Below are positions 18,684-26,999 of a DNA stretch of 48,413 nt, in pieces. Source of the stretch: Planctomycetota bacterium. GTDB lineage: Bacteria; Planctomycetota; Phycisphaerae; Phycisphaerales; SM1A02. A model generated the notes under the pieces. The model was given only the letters and a program-made list of their open reading frames with translations. It was not told the DNA's origin and did no database searches. Within the stretch, counting starts at the first letter, position 1. Each line of letters starts with the position of its first letter. The stretch is from positions 1-48,413 of the forward strand of contig VGYQ01000011.1 of NCBI GenBank assembly GCA_016872915.1, written 5' to 3'. The translations under genes and the position numbers were made by a program.

Positions 18684-20260
18684 GACTCGTTACCCGCCTG
18701 CACAGATCCCTGCAGTGGGATCGAAAGATCCTCGCACACGCTGCGAGCCGCCGTCACCCCGCTCATCAGCACCATGGGAACGCCTGGGCCCGGATTTGCA
18801 CTGCCTCCGGCGATGTACAGGTTCTGCAGCACACGGCTTCGGTTCCGCGGCTTGAATCCGCCCCGAAGGCGTCCGTGCGAGGCAAGACCGTAGATGGCTC
18901 CGCCTTCCGCGTTGTACATGCGCTCAATCGACTGCGGTGTGAGGTGACGTTCCACGGCGATCTGCTGCTCAAGATCGGGCATACCGAAGCGCTTGAGCTT
19001 CTCGATGATCACCGGCCGATACTGCTCCCCAATTCCGCCCACGCCCTCCCACCGCTGTCCCGCACGAAGAAACGGCGTGTGGATCAGCGCGTAGAGCGAC
19101 TCGCATCCCGCCGGCGCCTGCGAAGCATCGGTGCGACTCGGCACGCACAGGTAGATCGTCGGGTCACGTGCAGGAATGCCCTTGGCGTAGATGTCGTCGA
19201 ACTCCTGCGCGGAGTTTCCGCTGAACAGGAAATCGTGATGACGCAGATGGTCGTACTGCCGCTTGAGGCCGAGATACAGCACGAACCCACTGCACGCGGG
19301 CCGATACGCCGATGCAATCGCCGACTGCTCACGCCGCGCCGCATCACTCCCGAGCAGGTCGCGATAGGTGCGCTGCACATCGCAATTCGATACGACAACA
19401 TCCGCCCGCAGAACCTCTCCCGTGTCGAGTTCGACGCCGCATGCGCGTCCGCCCTCCTCCAAGATCCGCCGCACACCGACGCCCGTTCGTACCTGCGCGC
19501 CCTGCTCGCCCAGAATGCGCTCCAGCGCGCGGGCCACCGAGCGCGTTCCACCCATGGAGTACCAGCAGCCGTGATCCACCTGTGCCGCCGCAATCAGGGA
19601 GAGAATCGCGGGCGCGAGGAAGGGGCTTGATCCGACGTATTGCAGAAAGTGCTCGCACACCTGTGCAAGGTGCGGCTCCCGTACGTGCTTGTGCACCGTG
19701 CCGGCAACGGTCGCATGCATGCGCATGCCGAGCACGTCGCGGAGCAGTCCCGGATCGTTGGTCGGGGGCTTCCGCATGAGATCTGAAACGCCCTCAAGAT
19801 CCTTGTAAAAGAAGACACGTTCACTCAGGCTGAACATGCGGCGGCTGTACGCAAGGAAATCGCGCCAACCCTGGCCCACGCCACGCCCTGGGAACTGTCG
19901 GTCCATCGCGGCGCCCATCTCGTCGACGCCGTCCCGCAGATCGATGATCGTGCCATCTTCGAAGAAACATCGCCATTGCGGATCGAGCCGCACGAGTTCG
20001 ATGTAATCCTCAACGCGGCGTCCTGACCGAGTGATGATCCCGCGCACCACCTGCGGGAGCGTGAGAATCGTTGGCCCCATATCGAAGCGGAACCCCGCCT
20101 CATCGAGCACGTTCATCTTGCCCCCGAGATGCGCGTTGCGCTCCACCACAGTGACGGCAACGCCATGGGTCGACAGCTCGACCGCGGACGACAGTCCCGC
20201 AAGACCACCTCCAATGACAATGGCAGAGTGTGGTGTCGACGATGTGGCGCGCTGGATCAT
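18656..20260 (-). CDS. crtP: CrtP-like diapocarotenoid terminal oxidase (CrtI family), 534 aa
   Basis: FAD-dependent CrtI/CrtN superfamily member. The dinucleotide motif is GGGLAGL at 17-23, and the FAD C-terminal motif is GGSANPGPGVPMV. Several stretches match staphylococcal CrtP (diaponeurosporene oxygenase) rather than CrtN: PQWRCFFEDGTIIDL, FLQYVGSSPF, DPTIYLCVPSRTD and GGAIYGLASHGRLRGGFK. The expected reaction is oxidation of a terminal methyl of a C30 carotenoid to the aldehyde, feeding the adjacent aldehyde dehydrogenase. The start at 20260 (MIQRATSS) is 31 nt after the aldH stop; a longer frame to 20341 would overlap aldH by 50 nt and adds no conserved sequence. Its 3' end overlaps the acyltransferase start. 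Confidence 0.9.
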   Translation of the reverse strand: MIQRATSSTPHSAIVIGGGLAGLSSAVELSTHGVAVTVVERNAHLGGKMNVLDEAGFRFDMGPTILTLPQVVRGIITRSGRRVEDYIELVRLDPQWRCFFEDGTIIDLRDGVDEMGAAMDRQFPGRGVGQGWRDFLAYSRRMFSLSERVFFYKDLEGVSDLMRKPPTNDPGLLRDVLGMRMHATVAGTVHKHVREPHLAQVCEHFLQYVGSSPFLAPAILSLIAAAQVDHGCWYSMGGTRSVARALERILGEQGAQVRTGVGVRRILEEGGRACGVELDTGEVLRADVVVSNCDVQRTYRDLLGSDAARREQSAIASAYRPACSGFVLYLGLKRQYDHLRHHDFLFSGNSAQEFDDIYAKGIPARDPTIYLCVPSRTDASQAPAGCESLYALIHTPFLRAGQRWEGVGGIGEQYRPVIIEKLKRFGMPDLEQQIAVERHLTPQSIERMYNAEGGAIYGLASHGRLRGGFKPRNRSRVLQNLYIAGGSANPGPGVPMVLMSGVTAARSVCEDLSIPLQGSVQAGNESWRPAMVTN

Positions 20261-20291
20261 GGTGGCAACCCGCTTGTGAGAACGCAAGCGG

Positions 20292-21728
20292 TCAGCGAAG
20301 CATAGCCCTGAGGAGCCGCCGCGTGAGTCCTTGGGGCTCACCCGCTGGAATACGCCGAGCGACGCTCGTTTGCGACAGGGTCACCGTCCGTGTCATGGCG
20401 ATGAGCCCATCCTCACCGCGCGAGGCACCCCATCCGCTCAGACCTCTGCCTCGAATCGAAGTTCCTGGATGGACGGTCGGCAGGACCGCATCGTTGAAGG
20501 TCACGAAGCCTGCACCGAGCGATGCCACCAGTTCGCGGTCACGAGCGATCACGTTGACCTCCTGGGGCGAAGCAAAGATCGAAACAGCAAGATGCTGTGG
20601 GAAGGAGCGGTGAAGCGTGATGAGCGCATCAAGTCCATTTGCGGCAAGCACCGCCGCAGCGGGGCCGAAGTGATCGCCGCGCGCGAGCTTGCACTGGGGC
20701 GAACAGCCAATCACAACCGCCGGACGCATCCGACGCCCGACGGGCCCCTCCACGATGCCGCTGAGCGAGTGTCCGCCGGAAGCGATCGCCTCCCGAACAC
20801 ACAGATCCACCTGACGGGCGGCCCCCTCCGAGATCAGGGTGCAGGCCGATGCACCTGCAACGAATGGCGCCAGTTCAGCAAGGAACGCGCGCTGCACGGT
20901 CGCATCCACAAGAATGCGGCGCGGCGCCATGCAGGTTTGGCCGGCATTCATCGAAAGCGCCTGCCAAATCGTGCGCGCGGCGAGTCTGAGGTCGGCACCT
21001 CGCAGCACAATGGCGCTGTCACAGCCGGAGAGTTCAAGCGTGGTGGGTGTGAGTGATGCGGCGCAGCCAACCGCGATCTGCCGTCCCACATCCGTAGACC
21101 CAGTAAACACGACGTGATCGAAGGACTCACGCGCAAGCAGATCCGCACCTGCCTCACGAGTGGCGGGCGTGCGCCGCAGCACATTCACGGGCAATCCCTC
21201 CGCCGCCAGACGAAGCAGCAGTCCCTGTGACCGCGGCGAGTGCTCCGATGGCTTCACGGTGACCCGATTCCCGGCCACGATGGCCTGCACCAGCTGAATG
21301 CCCAGAAGCTGTACGGGATAGTTCCATGTGGCAATCAGCGCGACCGAACCAAGGGGGACGCGATCCGCCCAGTGCCGCTGTCCCACCAACCACCAGGGCC
21401 TCCCGCGCACGGGCCGGCTCGCCAAGACGCGCTGCGCGTTGGCGGCCGTCCAGCGCGCGCTCGCGAGCAGCGGCAAGACATCCGCGGCGAAGGCCTCCCA
21501 TGAACTCTTGCCACAGTCTGCACACACGGCATCGACAAGCTCGTCCGCATGTGCCTCGACCGCAGTGATCAAGCCAGCCAGCCAGCCAAGTCGATCGTCC
21601 AACTCCCAGCCCCCCGCTTCCATCCGCCACTGTGCGTTCCGCTGCTGCTCGAGACCTGGCAGTTTCGACGGTGCTGCCGCCCTCGGCGCTTCCAGCAGTG
21701 AAGATCCATTTTTACGAACACTGTCCAT
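20292..21728 (-). CDS. aldH: Aldehyde dehydrogenase, AldH/CrtNc-type carotenoid aldehyde oxidation, 478 aa
   Basis: NAD(P)+-dependent aldehyde dehydrogenase superfamily. Catalytic set: Asn135 in TWNYP, FTGSTDVGR cofactor loop (208-216), Glu232 in LELSG and nucleophile Cys266 in NAGQTCMAPRR. Length is normal for the membrane-associated, fatty-aldehyde-like ALDH3 branch, and the basic C-terminus (TRRLLRAMLR) is compatible with membrane contact. Located directly upstream of the CrtP-like oxidase, it should convert a diapocarotenal to the carboxylic acid that is then glycosylated. First gene of the minus block, divergent from crtN. A GAAAGG stretch 10-15 nt before the ATG may serve as ribosome site, with TATCAT 17 nt upstream. 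Confidence 0.88.
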   Translation of the reverse strand: MDSVRKNGSSLLEAPRAAAPSKLPGLEQQRNAQWRMEAGGWELDDRLGWLAGLITAVEAHADELVDAVCADCGKSSWEAFAADVLPLLASARWTAANAQRVLASRPVRGRPWWLVGQRHWADRVPLGSVALIATWNYPVQLLGIQLVQAIVAGNRVTVKPSEHSPRSQGLLLRLAAEGLPVNVLRRTPATREAGADLLARESFDHVVFTGSTDVGRQIAVGCAASLTPTTLELSGCDSAIVLRGADLRLAARTIWQALSMNAGQTCMAPRRILVDATVQRAFLAELAPFVAGASACTLISEGAARQVDLCVREAIASGGHSLSGIVEGPVGRRMRPAVVIGCSPQCKLARGDHFGPAAAVLAANGLDALITLHRSFPQHLAVSIFASPQEVNVIARDRELVASLGAGFVTFNDAVLPTVHPGTSIRGRGLSGWGASRGEDGLIAMTRTVTLSQTSVARRIPAGEPQGLTRRLLRAMLR

Positions 21729-21790
21729 GATGTCGCCTACCTTTCATGATAGAACCTCTCCTCGAGGCACGTTCAAAGCAGAGCACAGCA
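21729..21790. promoter_or_regulatory. Divergent aldH/crtN control region
   Basis: Only 62 nt separate the two carotenoid transcripts if crtN starts at 21791. TACCTT (21738-21743, plus) and TATCAT (21746-21751, minus) are opposed -10-like hexamers almost abutting. An 8-nt palindrome CCTCGAGG lies near 21758-21765. Co-regulation of both arms from this gap is inferred. Confidence 0.35.
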
Positions 21791-23431
21791 ATGATCCAGC
21801 ATTCCCCCCGTTCACAGAGCCGCGGCAACTCCATCGGTGTGATCGGCGCAGGACCGGGCGGTCTTGCAGCGGCGATGCAACTTGCTGCCTCAGGATTTGA
21901 AGTCACCGTGTATGAAGCGCAGTCCGTGGTCGGTGGACGCTCTCGGCGTCTGACCGCAGGCCCCTATTCATTCGACTGCGGACCAACGTTTTTCCTCATG
22001 CCCTATGTGCTCGAGGAAATCTTCGCGGCATGTGGCTTTCGACTTCAGGACTTCGCATCGCTGCGGCGGCTCGATCCGATGTACCGCCTCATCATCGGGA
22101 GCCTGGAAGGCGCACCGACGGTGCTGGATACCACGCAAGATGTGAAGAAAATGGCTGAGCGCCTTGGTCGTTTGGATCCGCGCGACGGTGTGGCATTCCA
22201 CCGCTTCATGGATGAGAATCGAAAGAAGCTTTCGCGCCTGACACCGGTCCTGAAGCAGCGCGTTCAATCGCTGCTCGATCTCATGTCGCCCGAGGGGATT
22301 GCAGCGGCGCCGTATGTGCGCCCTTGGGAGTCGGTCCATCAATGCCTCAGCAAGACATTCCATGACCGCCGGACCCGTCTTGCACTCTGCTTTCAGGCGA
22401 AGTATCTGGGCATGAGCCCCTACGAGTGCCCAAGCCTCTTCAGCATTCTGCCCTTCATTGAATACGAGTATGGCATCTGGCATCCGGAGGGCGGCTGCAA
22501 TCGCCTGATGAGTGCGATGGCCGATGCGTGCACGAAAATGGGAGTACGGATCGAGACCAGTTCCCCCGTGGACACGATCGTGTTCGATGATCGAAAGGTC
22601 GCCGGCGTCCAGATCGGTGGAACGCTGCGCCACCACGACCGAGTCGTTGTCAATGCCGATGGCACTTGGGCGATGAAGAACTTGATCCCGGAGGAACTAC
22701 GTGGGCGCGAGACAGACGCGGCGATCGATGCGCGTCGGTATTCCTGCTCGACCTTCATGATGTATTTGGGCGTTCGGGGGGCGATCGACCTTCCGCATCA
22801 CACCATCTACATGTCGGGTCGGTACGAGGAGACCTTCCGTGATATCTCGCAGTTCGGGAGGCTGAGTGAGGATCCTTCGACCTACGTCCACAATCCTTCT
22901 GCACTCGATCCAACGCTAGCGCCTGCAGGAAACAGCGCTCTCTATGTTCTGCTGCCCGTGACCAACAACGATCCGCGCCAGTGCAGCATCGACTGGGATC
23001 GCGAGCGCCCGCGCCTGCGCGAAGATGCGCTTCGGCAGCTGGAGGGGCCCTTTGGAATCCGCGACATCCGGGGTCGCATCGAGCAAGAGATCCTCATCAC
23101 TCCGCTGGATTGGCAGCGCGAGCGAATCAATCACGGAGCAACATTCAACCTGGCCCACAACTTCGGACAAATGCTCCACAAGCGCATACCCCACACCCAC
23201 CCAAAGTTGGCGGGACTGCACTTTGTGGGTGGCGCCACGCACCCTGGGTCGGGGCTCCCAGTGATCTTCCTCTCCTCGACGATTGCGTCGCGTCACATCT
23301 GCGAACTGGATGGGCGCGTCCATCCCTTCGATGCCCCCGTTCCCGAAGCACTGCGCACTTCGATGCCACTCGCGGCAGGTCTGCGTGACCCGGCCCAAGG
23401 CGGCGTTCCCCCGCTTGCAGCGGCGCAGTGA
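21791..23431 (+). CDS. crtN: CrtN-like dehydrosqualene/squalene desaturase (CrtI family), 546 aa
   Basis: FAD-dependent carotenoid desaturase. The Rossmann motif is GAGPGG at 19-24. The strongest resemblance is to staphylococcal CrtN: SPYECPSLFSILPFIEYEYG, RYSCSTFMMYLGV, EDPSTYVHNPSALD, LAPAGNSALYVLLP and the C-terminal GGATHPGSGLPVIFLSS. CrtN introduces conjugated double bonds into a C30 squalene-type precursor. The start at 21791 (MIQHSPRS) is favoured because the alternative ATG at 21746 would leave 17 nt for two divergent promoters. Residues after ~510 are a Pro/Ala-rich tail. It is divergent from aldH-crtP and 15 nt upstream of the tryptophan dioxygenase. No CrtM or HpnCDE-type precursor gene is nearby. 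Confidence 0.9.
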   Translation: MIQHSPRSQSRGNSIGVIGAGPGGLAAAMQLAASGFEVTVYEAQSVVGGRSRRLTAGPYSFDCGPTFFLMPYVLEEIFAACGFRLQDFASLRRLDPMYRLIIGSLEGAPTVLDTTQDVKKMAERLGRLDPRDGVAFHRFMDENRKKLSRLTPVLKQRVQSLLDLMSPEGIAAAPYVRPWESVHQCLSKTFHDRRTRLALCFQAKYLGMSPYECPSLFSILPFIEYEYGIWHPEGGCNRLMSAMADACTKMGVRIETSSPVDTIVFDDRKVAGVQIGGTLRHHDRVVVNADGTWAMKNLIPEELRGRETDAAIDARRYSCSTFMMYLGVRGAIDLPHHTIYMSGRYEETFRDISQFGRLSEDPSTYVHNPSALDPTLAPAGNSALYVLLPVTNNDPRQCSIDWDRERPRLREDALRQLEGPFGIRDIRGRIEQEILITPLDWQRERINHGATFNLAHNFGQMLHKRIPHTHPKLAGLHFVGGATHPGSGLPVIFLSSTIASRHICELDGRVHPFDAPVPEALRTSMPLAAGLRDPAQGGVPPLAAAQ

Positions 23432-23433
23432 CC

Positions 23434-23439
23434 TATCCT
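23434..23439 (+). promoter_or_regulatory. -10-like TAnnnT hexamer before the tryptophan dioxygenase gene
   Basis: TATCCT ends 7 nt before the GTG at 23447 within the 15-nt gap after crtN. It could give an independent, leaderless transcript, or be fortuitous if the gene is read from the crtN promoter. Confidence 0.3.
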
Positions 23440-23446
23440 CGGCGGC

Positions 23447-24229
23447 GTGACGCTGACCTACGGACAATACCTGCGCGTTCCTGAACTCCTGTCGCTGCAA
23501 CAGCCACTCTCCGGTGGGCGCGAACACGACGAAACGCTGTTCATCGTCATTCATCAGGTCTACGAACTCTGGTTCAAGCAGCAGATCCACGAAGTCCTCC
23601 ACCTCCAGCAGGCACTGGAGCGGAACGACGATGCCACGACGCATGCCACGCTGCGCCGCATGCTCACGATTCTCAAAACAATGGTCGGTCAGATCGATGT
23701 GCTCGAGACGATGAGCCCAATCGGATTCGAGTCGTTCCGTTCTCTCCTGGCCAATGCCAGCGGCTTTCAGTCCGTGCAGTTCCGCGAGTTCGAATTCATT
23801 CTTGGGAACCGAAATCCGGCGGCACTCGCTCGCTATCCCGAGGGTGGTCCCGAGCGTGCCGCGCTTGCGGCAAGACTCGAAGGGCGCACGCTCTGGCAGT
23901 CTTTTCTCATGCGGCTGCGGGCGGATGGGCACGCTGTTCCACAGGAACTGATCGATGCGAAGCTCAGCGCACTCCCGGAACCGAATGAGTCACTGCAAGA
24001 TGTCCTGCTGGATGTGTATCACCACCACCACGATGACCGAGTGATCTGCGAACTCATGGTGGACTTCGATGAGGGGATGCAGGAGTGGCGCTATCGCCAT
24101 GTCAAGATGGTCGAACGAACCATCGGCACCAAGATCGGCACAGGCGGTTCAAGCGGGGTTGCGTACCTTCGGTCCACGCTCTTCCGCCCGCTCTTCCCCG
24201 ACCTTTGGACAATCCGCGACCGCATCTGA
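23447..24229 (+). CDS. kynA: Tryptophan 2,3-dioxygenase, 260 aa
   Basis: Haem enzyme opening the indole ring of L-tryptophan to N-formylkynurenine, first step of the kynurenine pathway. FIVIHQVYELWFKQ carries the distal active-site His (His36). GFQSVQFREFEFILGNR is the substrate-carboxylate helix with its conserved Arg. WRYRHVKMVER supplies the likely axial haem ligand His218, and GTGGSSGVAYLR (231-242) closes over the substrate. All family signatures are intact and the length is normal. A YHHHHDD stretch at 191-197 is unusual but within a helix region. GTG start, 15 nt after crtN. No other kyn gene is in the window, so the downstream fate of kynurenine is unknown. Confidence 0.95.
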   Translation: MTLTYGQYLRVPELLSLQQPLSGGREHDETLFIVIHQVYELWFKQQIHEVLHLQQALERNDDATTHATLRRMLTILKTMVGQIDVLETMSPIGFESFRSLLANASGFQSVQFREFEFILGNRNPAALARYPEGGPERAALAARLEGRTLWQSFLMRLRADGHAVPQELIDAKLSALPEPNESLQDVLLDVYHHHHDDRVICELMVDFDEGMQEWRYRHVKMVERTIGTKIGTGGSSGVAYLRSTLFRPLFPDLWTIRDRI

Positions 24230-24240
24230 ACGCATCGCGT

Positions 24241-26955
24241 TCACAGCCCCGCGCCGCCAGATCCGGCACGCACTCGAATCCGCCCCGACTGCATGTCCCA
24301 AAGCATCGATGCCGCCTTGAGCGGTTCACCTTGCCTTTTCGGCAACACTTGGACGAGACGGCCTGTGCGACCACGCAGTTCGGCGACCTGCGTGACAACG
24401 TTGTAATCAAACTCCTCGCACTCGATGTCGTACTGAGGCGTGCGTATGAAGCAGCGCCCGATGCCGCGTATTCGCTGTACTTCGATGCTGCCACCGAGCG
24501 AGAATGTCTCCTGCGTTCCGGCGGTCTGCTCGCCGCGCAAGACCGCCGCCTCCAGCCGATCGCATGTCATCGTCAATGCCTGATCGGGTCGGTCGCCCGC
24601 GCGCACGAGTTCGACCGATGCCTGCATCGTCATCAGATAACGCTGATCCACGACACGCTTGAGATCCATCGATCCGCCCCAGCGAAAACGGCTCGTCCCC
24701 TCGACGCCACCGCCTGCGATGCCCTGATCGCGTTGCTGTCTCGCTTTCACCGCAGCATCGGCAGTGTTTTCTGCCGGTACATGCACCAACACAGTGCCCG
24801 CACCGGGCACGGACAATTCGCTGCTCTGCGCGTCGTACTCCACTCGCTGTGAACGCAACTGGAACAGCCGCGGCGCACCCGCACGTGCGGCGTTTGCCCA
24901 AACCTGATTTTCCAAACGCGCATCACCCACCGTGATCAATCTGCGCACGCGCATGTCTGCGCCTGCAGCACTCTCGCCCCTGCCGCCCTGCACGGTGTTC
25001 GCCATCGGCTCGAACTCGAGCAGGACGGATTGCCCATCGAGCGCATCGAACTCCTCTGCACGCGGCTCCGCACGAACCCGCACATCACCCGTCAGTTCAA
25101 GCAGCGCGCCATCGGCAGCGCGGTCTCGATAGGACATGCCGCCACTCCACTTTGCGTCCAGTTCAGGTCGCTCGGGAGGCGCTATCGGCAACTCCAGCTT
25201 TCCGCGAGCATCGGCCGGAAACACCGACTGCTTCCAATTTCTGGCACGTCCGCCACCGACCGCCTTCACATCGCGCTCGCGCTCCGCGACCTGAACCTGC
25301 GGAATGCCATCGAGCAACATGCCTGCGCGCACCACGCTGATCCCGGGCCCTTGCAGTTGCGCGGTGGCAGCAGGCGGCTGCGCCGAAAGCGACTGCGCGA
25401 AGATCCGCGCCCCATCCTTCAGCTGCACCTGAACACCACCCACCGCATCGACCTGCGATGCCTCCACCGCGCCAAGCGCAGGATCCTGCACAGCCGCCGC
25501 TTGCCCAGCCATCGGCATCTCCGTGAACGCGACATCGAGCGAGTCGCACCAGAGCGTCTGCAGCGCATCGGTTGCTTCCACACCTCCAACAGCCTTCAGA
25601 TGCTTCGGCGCGCTCTGCCCGCCCGCCGTCTTTCGGACATCGATGTCCACAGAACGCGCACGCAATGCGAGTCCCGCCTGATTCGCCAGTTCCATGCCCT
25701 GCCCATCGATCTCCACAATCATTGCATCGGCTGCGGGCGGTCGAGGCGCATCTGCGGCGAGCGGCCTCATCTCGAGTTGTCCCTTGAATCGAACGATGAG
25801 CAGATCGTCCACTCGCGCACGCGGCAATGCCGCCGCCAAGACCAACTGCGCCAGTTGACCGCGCCAACCGATCGGCGTCGCACGGACGGTTCGGAGGGCA
25901 TCCGCCCGCCAAGCGGCGCGAGGCGCACGATGATCACGCGCATCCACCATGCCGCCGCTGAGAAGATCATTCTCCAGCGCAAACACCGCCACGAGGAGGT
26001 CACCGCGCGTCCACGCACGGTCATTGGGCGACTGCCGCAGTACCTCGACGCTGTCATGCAGTTCCAGCCTGTAGAAAGACGGCGACTCCGCAGCGTCCGG
26101 CGAAGAGCGCGAAGGCAGCGGTGTCCGCGCACGAAGACCGGCCAGCGGCGCCCAGCGCGCACGGCGCAGCAGCGGCGCGGCGGCTCGCTGCAGGCGGGGC
26201 GCATCCCCACGCGGCGATACGACAGCGCCATCGCCCAACGCCTGCGATGCAGGAAGCCGCTGACGATCGATCACGATCGGACCGAGCGGGCGTTCCACCA
26301 GAAGACGCTCGATCGTGCGGCGATCACCGCTGAGCAGCAGATCGAGTCCCTCACCATCAAAGGTCAGCACATCCGTCGTCAGTCGGAATGCCGTCGGGCA
26401 GCGAATCGTTCCGAGCGTCTGATCAAAATCCAGCTCCTCTGATTCCAGAATCAAAGACGGCTGATCTTTCGTCAAATCAACTGGTTTTCCCCCGAACGGT
26501 CGGAACATGCGAATCACCACATCGCCGCGAAAGATGCCAGACTCCAGTGCGCGGTTGGGCACACGAACGCGCCCCGAATCCGCGCGCAGGGTGGCGACCC
26601 GGCCGTCCTCAAGAAAGAAGACCGTCTGCGGCCTATCCATCGAGAGAAACGCGCCCGGCTCTGGATCGATTTTCCGTGCGCTGTACTGCTGCGCAAGCCG
26701 CCCATCGGGCCCCGCCACTTGTACCCAAGCCCCCTGCTCCAGTTGAACGCTGCTACTCGGCGTGGCACGTTCCCGCGCCGCCTCACGCTCCTCCACGCTC
26801 AGCGGCGAGGGCGCCACGAGGTCTTCCACGGGTACACCACGCGACTGACGCGGCGGAGCGATATTTCGGTCCACGAACCACGCGCCGACCGCGAGCGTCG
26901 CCGCAAACGCGACCGCCACCGCGATGATCATTCTGCGCCGAGTCCGCTCTTCCAT
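24241..26955 (-). CDS. LptC/OstA-like giant periplasmic protein, 904 aa
   Basis: Predicted inner-membrane-anchored protein: Arg-rich start (MEERTRRR), one helix at ~9-27, then a Pro-rich linker. Residues ~70-200 have LptC-like beta strands (YSARKIDPEPGAFLSMDRPQ and DSGRVRVPNRALESGIFRGDV). The remainder alternates short beta strands (EAVGGVEATDAL, DAVGGVQVQLKDGARI, LTGDVRVRAEPRAEEFDALDGQ), the repeated 'GdV.....' pattern of OstA/LptA beta-jellyroll proteins. LptC and LptA together bridge LPS from the inner to the outer membrane. At 904 aa this is several times LptC's ~190 aa, suggesting fused or expanded jellyroll units; a transport role is inferred. The start is at 26955, with TACACT 11 nt upstream. 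Convergent with the tryptophan dioxygenase gene (11-nt gap). Confidence 0.78.
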   Translation of the reverse strand: MEERTRRRMIIAVAVAFAATLAVGAWFVDRNIAPPRQSRGVPVEDLVAPSPLSVEEREAARERATPSSSVQLEQGAWVQVAGPDGRLAQQYSARKIDPEPGAFLSMDRPQTVFFLEDGRVATLRADSGRVRVPNRALESGIFRGDVVIRMFRPFGGKPVDLTKDQPSLILESEELDFDQTLGTIRCPTAFRLTTDVLTFDGEGLDLLLSGDRRTIERLLVERPLGPIVIDRQRLPASQALGDGAVVSPRGDAPRLQRAAAPLLRRARWAPLAGLRARTPLPSRSSPDAAESPSFYRLELHDSVEVLRQSPNDRAWTRGDLLVAVFALENDLLSGGMVDARDHRAPRAAWRADALRTVRATPIGWRGQLAQLVLAAALPRARVDDLLIVRFKGQLEMRPLAADAPRPPAADAMIVEIDGQGMELANQAGLALRARSVDIDVRKTAGGQSAPKHLKAVGGVEATDALQTLWCDSLDVAFTEMPMAGQAAAVQDPALGAVEASQVDAVGGVQVQLKDGARIFAQSLSAQPPAATAQLQGPGISVVRAGMLLDGIPQVQVAERERDVKAVGGGRARNWKQSVFPADARGKLELPIAPPERPELDAKWSGGMSYRDRAADGALLELTGDVRVRAEPRAEEFDALDGQSVLLEFEPMANTVQGGRGESAAGADMRVRRLITVGDARLENQVWANAARAGAPRLFQLRSQRVEYDAQSSELSVPGAGTVLVHVPAENTADAAVKARQQRDQGIAGGGVEGTSRFRWGGSMDLKRVVDQRYLMTMQASVELVRAGDRPDQALTMTCDRLEAAVLRGEQTAGTQETFSLGGSIEVQRIRGIGRCFIRTPQYDIECEEFDYNVVTQVAELRGRTGRLVQVLPKRQGEPLKAASMLWDMQSGRIRVRAGSGGAGL

Positions 26956-26966
26956 GACGGGACTCG

Positions 26967-26972
26967 AGTGTA
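26967..26972 (-). promoter_or_regulatory. -10-like TAnnnT hexamer before the LptC-like gene
   Basis: TACACT on the minus strand ends 11 nt before the ATG at 26955, inside the 44-nt gap after the CPBP gene. No ribosome-binding sequence lies between. Confidence 0.38.
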
Positions 26973-26999
26973 GACGGGGTTCAAGCGCGGCCGCGCGCC

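Noticed and set aside
20261-20341. Longer CrtP-like start at 20341
   Set aside because: It overlaps the aldH coding end by 50 nt and adds residues without CrtI-family similarity; MIQRATSS at 20260 sits normally before the FAD motif.
23982-24020. His-rich YHHHHDD run as an engineered tag or metal site
   Set aside because: It lies within the tryptophan dioxygenase frame in a region of normal length; four His alone do not define a site.
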